Shown here piece by piece: positions 20,401 to 23,636 of a stretch of DNA of 23,636 bases; within the stretch, counting starts at the first letter, position 1; the number at the start of each line of letters is the position of its first letter. The notes beneath the pieces are model-generated. The model was given only the letters and a program-made list of their open reading frames with translations. It searched no databases and had not been told where the DNA came from. Source of the DNA: Apostichopus leukothele (taxonomy: Eukaryota > Echinodermata > Holothuroidea > Aspidochirotida > Stichopodidae). The position numbers were made by a program, and so were the translations under genes. The DNA is taken from NCBI GenBank assembly GCA_010014835.2, contig JAAAKB020032885.1:1-23636 (forward strand), written 5' to 3'.

Positions 20401-22159
20401 ACTATGATATCACTGCATAAATTGTCTCAAATAAGCATTTTGTCCCGGTATTTAAAAGTTTCCTTGTTTGACATTTGTTTGATTCCTGCCTGTCTAGACA
20501 TGAAATTTCGGATGAAATTATCAAGATAGATAACTACACCTGACAAAGATGATAATTGTAAATAAAAAATATTGTCTTGAGAAAAGGCCAACATCTCTGT
20601 ACAGTATTTCAAACAAGGATTTGAAACCTTAACCTCGTTGTTTAATTCCTACCTATTTAGACAAGAAGTTCTGGATGAATTAATCAAGTTAGATAACTAC
20701 ACCGACAAGATGTTACCCATTGCCCTGCGTTCTTTTTTCGCTAACGTGGAGTCTCCGTTCCTCCACGGTAACCGGCTGCAAGTCCTGCTGGAGAAGTTTG
20801 CCGAACGGTACCTAGCGTGCAATCCACAATGCAGATTGACTAAAGGTACGTTTATTACGTCGTTATAGGCTAAAGCCTGATATTATTTAACAGCAAAATA
20901 AGCCGTTATTATTTATCATATTGAAGTGATGCTCACTGACCTTATTGTGTGTGTGTATTCTCTAAATGTTTATACTGCTGCTTCTAGAAAGAGTTTAGGA
21001 TTTTCAGGAGTCTAATGATTAATGAAAAAATGTCATCAAATCATCAGGTATTAAATTAATCACTGATCACAAAAGCAACAGTTGATTGGAAGACAGACAT
21101 GCAAATCACAATTGGCTTATTCATGTTTGCTGTCTAAATTGTAAGTTAGGCTTTGATGAAATAAATCTAAGCAGAAACATCCGTAATGTTAACTTCAACT
21201 GAATTCCATGAGGGTAAGTGATCGCCCAGAACCTTAACAACCATTCTGGATGACAAATGCAATTTTTGTTTAAAATTATGTGATATGAAAAGTTTGGATT
21301 AATTTGATACTATCTTTCAGTATTAAGTAACAGTTACAATACTGTCACAGGCCCCAAAATGGAGGCTATGTAATGAGTAAATGCCAGGGGAGTTATGTAC
21401 AGTACTGTTTTATACAGTAAAAGAAAAAAGCACTTGTCTTTTACTGTTAGTGCCAAATTAATATTACTTTTGTATCATTTTAGGACAAAATTCTAGTGGG
21501 AATTTGAATTTAGCCAGTAGATTTTTTTTTCACTGATTTCTTTTAGCAGGTGGTTAAAATTGGTAAAATTCAAGGCCTGTGTCCCAGGAAAGATATTTTA
21601 TGATAGTTTATGTTGTTGTTGTTGTCATATCATTGAGTTGAGTGCAACAGACCTGTCGTTATTGCTGCCATAGTCAAGTTCCTTTCCTTTCTTGATTACA
21701 GGCGGTATCTGTGTCCCAGGAAAGATATCTTATTATAGTGTTTTTTGTTGTTATCATATCATTGAGTTGAGTGCAACAGACCTGCCATTATTGCTGTCAT
21801 AGTCAAGTTCCTTTCCTTTCTTGATTACAGACGGTATCTGTGTCCCAGGAAAGATATTTTATTATAGTTTTTTTTGTTTTTTTGGTCATATCATTGAGTT
21901 GAGTGCAACAGACCTATCTTTATTACTGCCATAATCAAGTTCCTTTCCTTTATTGATTACAGACGGTATCTGTATTCTCTGCTATTCATTGATATTACTG
22001 TCTATTGATCTGACCAGTCCTCACGTCAAGAATAAAATGTCCAAGAGGGAGTTCATCAGGAATGTTCGGCAGGCCACAGCCGAGGCGGATGATGAGCTCT
22101 CCGGCCACATGTTTGATAACATCTACCTGGTGGGCCACATTGCACCACAGAAATGGTGA
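17213..22159 (+). CDS. FBXO8: F-box only protein 8 (F-box plus Sec7 domain), complete
   Basis: The CDS joins 17213-17433, 18340-18466, 19175-19293, 20661-20845 and 21963-22159, giving 282 residues against about 319 in human. An F-box spans about residues 32-78 (LNELPPELAILILSNLNATD, LLWQG). A Sec7 domain runs from about residue 117 (GIEYLLRDGIL) to the end, with FAERYLACNP and LCYSLILLSIDLTSPHVKNK; the last block is nearly identical to vertebrate FBXO8. Family role: substrate adaptor of an SCF ubiquitin ligase, reported to act on the small GTPase ARF6. The glutamic-finger position of active Sec7 exchange factors reads PFL (188-190) instead of an acidic residue. The start was chosen because Met-Gly matches the vertebrate N-terminus (MGQGLW). 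Repeats and decoy acceptors crowd its introns. Confidence 0.95.
17434..18339 (+). other. FBXO8: FBXO8 intron 1
   Basis: Noncoding. Its 3' end has a C-run of about 13 bases (18313-18325) as the pyrimidine tract, then CCCCTATTTAG. The minus-strand frame at 17961-18176 is treated as chance. Confidence 0.8.
18340..18466 (+). CDS. FBXO8: FBXO8 coding exon 2
   Basis: Completes Gly74 and encodes residues 75-116, LCYATWGSVSAYHKEK through FNWNAEL. It matches the linker between F-box and Sec7 in vertebrates (LCKSTWGHCSIYNK, FSFRKLYMQLDEGSL). The donor CTG|GTAAGC is good and ends in phase 0. Confidence 0.93.
18467..19174 (+). other. FBXO8: FBXO8 intron 2
   Basis: Noncoding. It includes a more G+C-rich stretch at about 18550-18720 of unknown origin and a 25-bp direct repeat, annotated separately. 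Confidence 0.75.
18962..19099 (+). repeat. 25-bp direct repeat, 113 bp apart
   Basis: AGAATGACATTTCTTTGGGG followed by AAATT occurs at 18962-18986 and, identically, at 19075-19099, ending 75 bases before exon 3. Only the repeat ends remain similar, so this is either a partial tandem duplication or a small insertion between repeats. Confidence 0.9.
19175..19293 (+). CDS. FBXO8: FBXO8 coding exon 3 (start of Sec7)
   Basis: Follows the acceptor ACCTTTTCAG and encodes residues 117-155 plus two bases of Arg156: GIEYLLRDGILNNDPKAIAY, then FINSTNRLDRSQVRRFVTG. This is the first helices of a Sec7 domain (compare KGIQFLxENxLL, PEEIARFL in ARNO). The donor is AAG|GTAGGT. Confidence 0.94.
19294..20660 (+). 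other. FBXO8: FBXO8 intron 3
   Basis: Noncoding, 1.37 kb. The plus-strand frame at 20061-20246 and the minus frame at 20427-20612 are chance frames. A decayed copy of the following acceptor and exon start lies at 20476-20552. Confidence 0.8.
20476..20552 (+). pseudogene. FBXO8: Decayed duplicate of exon 4 acceptor and exon start
   Basis: Aligns with 20639-20713 at a constant 163-base offset until a one-base insertion near 20541: TGTTTGATTCCTGCC.TCTAG against TGTTTAATTCCTACC.TTTAG, then a close copy of the first 18 codons of exon 4. The acceptor AG at 20496-20497 is retained. Used in phase with exon 3, the copy reads HEISDEIIKIDNYT and then stops at 20541-20543, against QEVLDELIKLDNYT in exon 4. 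Spliced in, it would truncate the Sec7 domain. Confidence 0.85.
20661..20845 (+). CDS. FBXO8: FBXO8 coding exon 4 (Sec7 core)
   Basis: Encodes residues 157-217 plus one base of Asp218. It begins QEVLDELIKLDNYTDKMLPI and includes SFFANVESPFLHGNRL and LLEKFAERYLACNP. The FAxRYxxCNP block is a Sec7 hallmark. The loop before it normally holds the catalytic glutamate; here it is PFLHGN. The donor AAAG|GTACGT is strong. Confidence 0.95.
20846..21962 (+). other. FBXO8: FBXO8 intron 4
   Basis: Noncoding, 1.1 kb. The last 390 bases are the triplicated acceptor region annotated below. Confidence 0.8.
21577..21969 (+). repeat. FBXO8: Three 129-132-bp tandem copies including the exon 5 acceptor
   Basis: Units start at CTGTGTCCCAGGAAAGATAT at 21577, 21709 and 21838. 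Each runs through TCATTGAGTTGAGTGCAACA to a pyrimidine tract, TTGATTACAG, and the first bases of exon 5 (CGGTATCTGT). Acceptors are at 21700-21701, 21829-21830 and the authentic 21961-21962. Unit lengths of 129 and 132 are both multiples of three. From either upstream acceptor the frame is kept and then ends in a stop (21800-21802 and 21932-21934). Confidence 0.93.
21963..22159 (+). CDS. FBXO8: FBXO8 coding exon 5 (Sec7 end)
   Basis: Completes Asp218 and encodes residues 219-282: GICILCYSLILLSIDLTSPH, VKNKMSKREFIRN, GHMFDNIYLVGHIAPQKW, then TGA. It is the best conserved exon; LCYSLILLSIDLTSPHVKNK matches the human protein. The last three residues extend beyond the usual GHVAA end. Confidence 0.96.
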
Positions 22160-22295
22160 TAAAAGCTTGTGTTTTCAGAAACTGTCAATTCCATCGGTAT
22201 TCTTTCTTTGATTGTATCAATTTATCTGGCCACATGTACAGTAAAACAATTCAGTAGTCTGTGTGGTATACCCATGAACATAGGGGATATGATTA

Positions 22296-22330
22296 GAGGG
22301 GAGGAAGGGGGAGGGGAGGGGGTTGAGGGG
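22296..22330 (+). promoter_or_regulatory. G-quadruplex candidate in FBXO8 3' UTR
   Basis: Five runs of four or more G separated by loops of 1-5 bases (GGGGAGGAAGGGGGAGGGGA, then GGGGGTTGAGGGG) lie on the sense strand about 140 bases after the stop codon. Such a pattern folds readily into RNA and DNA G-quadruplexes; an effect on mRNA or transcription is inference. Confidence 0.6.
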
Positions 22331-22904
22331 AGGATATCAGAGTGGAGTTGAAATTTGTGACTGGTGTCAAGTAGAGAAAGGAGATTAGAGGATACAGATT
22401 TTAAGATTGTGTGCTTCGCTCTTACTCAAGGCAAGAGACTGTGGTGCTTGGTCGATTGTGGTTTGTGACGTTACACAATACTTCCTTAAATCCCTCCCCC
22501 GCCCCTCTCTACAAAGACAGTTGAAAATTGCTTTGCTATGTGCATGGGTACAATTATTAGGACAGAGCTGGTGTTTTAATGTTTACTTTGTAATTAGTCA
22601 TTGTACAGAACAACCCCTATTCATCATCTCCCAAACAATGCAACCAGGTTTACAGAACCAACGACATCCTTGAAAGTATCACGAATACATTAATTGTGAA
22701 ACCAATACATCCTGGATATATTCCTATAAAGACACATAACTGCCAAAATGATCCTAAAAAGAGGCTTGCAACTTGCATTCAAAAGAAAACCGTCTGAGTA
22801 TAATTTAAAGTGCTTTAATCCCAATCAAAGAGGTGAAGAAGAAATCTATCACCCTTTTAAGAGGCAAAATTTATATATACTTAAGGTCTTTAGTTTTATA
22901 TCAG

Positions 22905-23013
22905 ACTTCTGAAAGAGGACTTGAACAAGTCTGTGATGATGTCATCAATGCCACAAACGGAGGAATTCTTCCTCATGGTCAACAGGTTACGTTCAAGTTT
23001 TAAACCAATTTAA
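22905..23013 (+). other. Exon-like segment with half a GoLoco motif
   Basis: A CAG at 22902-22904 after TTTAGTTTTATAT is followed by two open frames. The one starting at 22906 reads LLKEDLNKSVMMSS, then MPQTEEFFLMVNRLRSS and FKPI before TAA at 23011-23013. EEFFLMVNRLRSS aligns with the N-terminal half of GoLoco motifs of GPSM/Pins and PCP2 proteins (DDFFEMISRVQSS-type). The DQR part that contacts G-alpha nucleotide is absent. The other frame (22905) also stays open for 32 codons. A weak CAG|GTTACG donor lies inside the motif at 22985/22986, and GGGAG|GTAAGT lies after the stop. It could be a stray exon, a decayed copy or chance. Confidence 0.25.
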
Positions 23014-23259
23014 GGATTGGGGAGGTAAGTTATTATTTTAGGAAGACTATAAGTCTTATTTTGCCAATTTTGATAATTACTTGTACATAGACATTGTTAT
23101 AACAGAGTTATTATGTTATCAGTTGATCACTAGAGCCGTCTGTTGGCCTGCTGACACATGTTGTTTTGTTTATTTGTTTATTACAAACTTCTTGAAGTGA
23201 AACCTTGAAAATTGTGTGGAAGTGTTTGTGGTGGGCAACAAAGAACATTAAACAATAAA

Positions 23260-23636
23260 ATAAAAAAAATTATTTAAGTGTTAAGTTTCTTAAATTACCT
23301 TTACGATTGTCTTTGTTGAAGTAATTAGGTATTCAGTTAAAAATGAGATTTAATTGGTTATTAATGAGGAATCATTTAGAAAAGAATCTCACCAATTAGA
23401 TTTCTGCTTTGTTTTGAGCTTATCAAAACAGCTTGTACTTGAAATGATTTCAAAAAGTGTCTGATATTTCTCATATTTTAGTAATATGGCTTCAGAACAA
23501 GAACTTGATGGGATGCATTTTTAAATAAAATTAGAATTAATATCAATTATTATCCGTGTTGTCCTAAAGTTAAAATTGGGTGTCATTTGGATAACTCTGA
23601 ATGCCACTTTCAGCAGTTTTCCATTTTGTCCCCAAG
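23260..23636. other. Downstream flank, nothing identified
   Basis: A+T-rich, with no open frame or motif worth calling. A second AATAAA occurs at 23524-23529. Confidence 0.4.

Larger units (their letters stand above)
22160..23259 (+). other. FBXO8: FBXO8 3' UTR (probable)
   Basis: Follows the stop codon. The best poly(A) signal is AATAAA at 23254-23259, close to a GT-rich stretch (23219-23233). Frames at 22169-22351 and 22407-22673 are chance frames. The segment at 22905-23013 may instead be an exon of another transcript, in which case the UTR would end earlier. Confidence 0.45.

Noticed and set aside
22407-22673. 88-codon frame in the FBXO8 3' UTR
   Set aside because: Composition and lack of similarity suggest chance.

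Overview
This is eukaryotic, animal DNA. It has multi-exon genes with GT-AG introns, an A+T-rich background with minisatellites, an eukaryotic initiator tRNA gene and a tRNA-derived SINE. The large NACHT immune receptor exon, the FBXO8 orthologue and the clusters of the TAGGCCTA palindrome fit a non-vertebrate deuterostome, most likely an echinoderm and perhaps a sea cucumber. That placement is inference from gene content.

Layout. (1) 659-5840, plus strand: the 3' part of an NLR-like gene. One long NACHT ATPase exon is followed by five small exons that splice in frame to a plausible stop. The N-terminal exons lie outside the window or are not recognisable. Its introns hold a trio of CRE-like TGACGTCA sites and a 0.6-kb minisatellite built on a 12-bp unit. 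(2) 5841-10797: no convincing gene. It holds a 31-bp minisatellite, candidate poly(A) signals and a SINE. (3) 10798-11260: a CpG-richer segment with outward-facing 5' splice sites on both strands, a possible bidirectional promoter. (4) 11260-13990: noncoding, including a TCGA-dense stretch, a hairpin, C/T tracts and a very A+T-rich block. (5) 14003-14074, minus strand: initiator tRNA-Met with a T8 terminator, and a tRNA 3'-half relic about 0.6 kb away. (6) 15.0-15.85 kb: a CpG-rich segment with adjacent CRE and DR1 sites and two weak overlapping reading frames. (7) 17213-22159, plus strand: a complete five-exon FBXO8 orthologue of 282 residues with F-box and Sec7 domains, followed by a 3' UTR with a strong G-quadruplex candidate. 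An unassigned exon-like segment near 22.9 kb resembles the first half of a GoLoco motif.

Most unusual observation: local tandem duplications crowd the 3' ends of several FBXO8 introns. Two of them copied the splice acceptor together with the first bases of the exon (exons 4 and 5). This leaves three decoy acceptors, each of which would read in frame into a stop. The Sec7 domain also lacks the catalytic glutamic-finger residue, which agrees with FBXO8 being an ARF6 ubiquitin-ligase adaptor and not an exchange factor. No retrovirus-like, LTR or Polinton element was recognised. I see no functional link between the NLR gene and FBXO8; they are simply neighbours.
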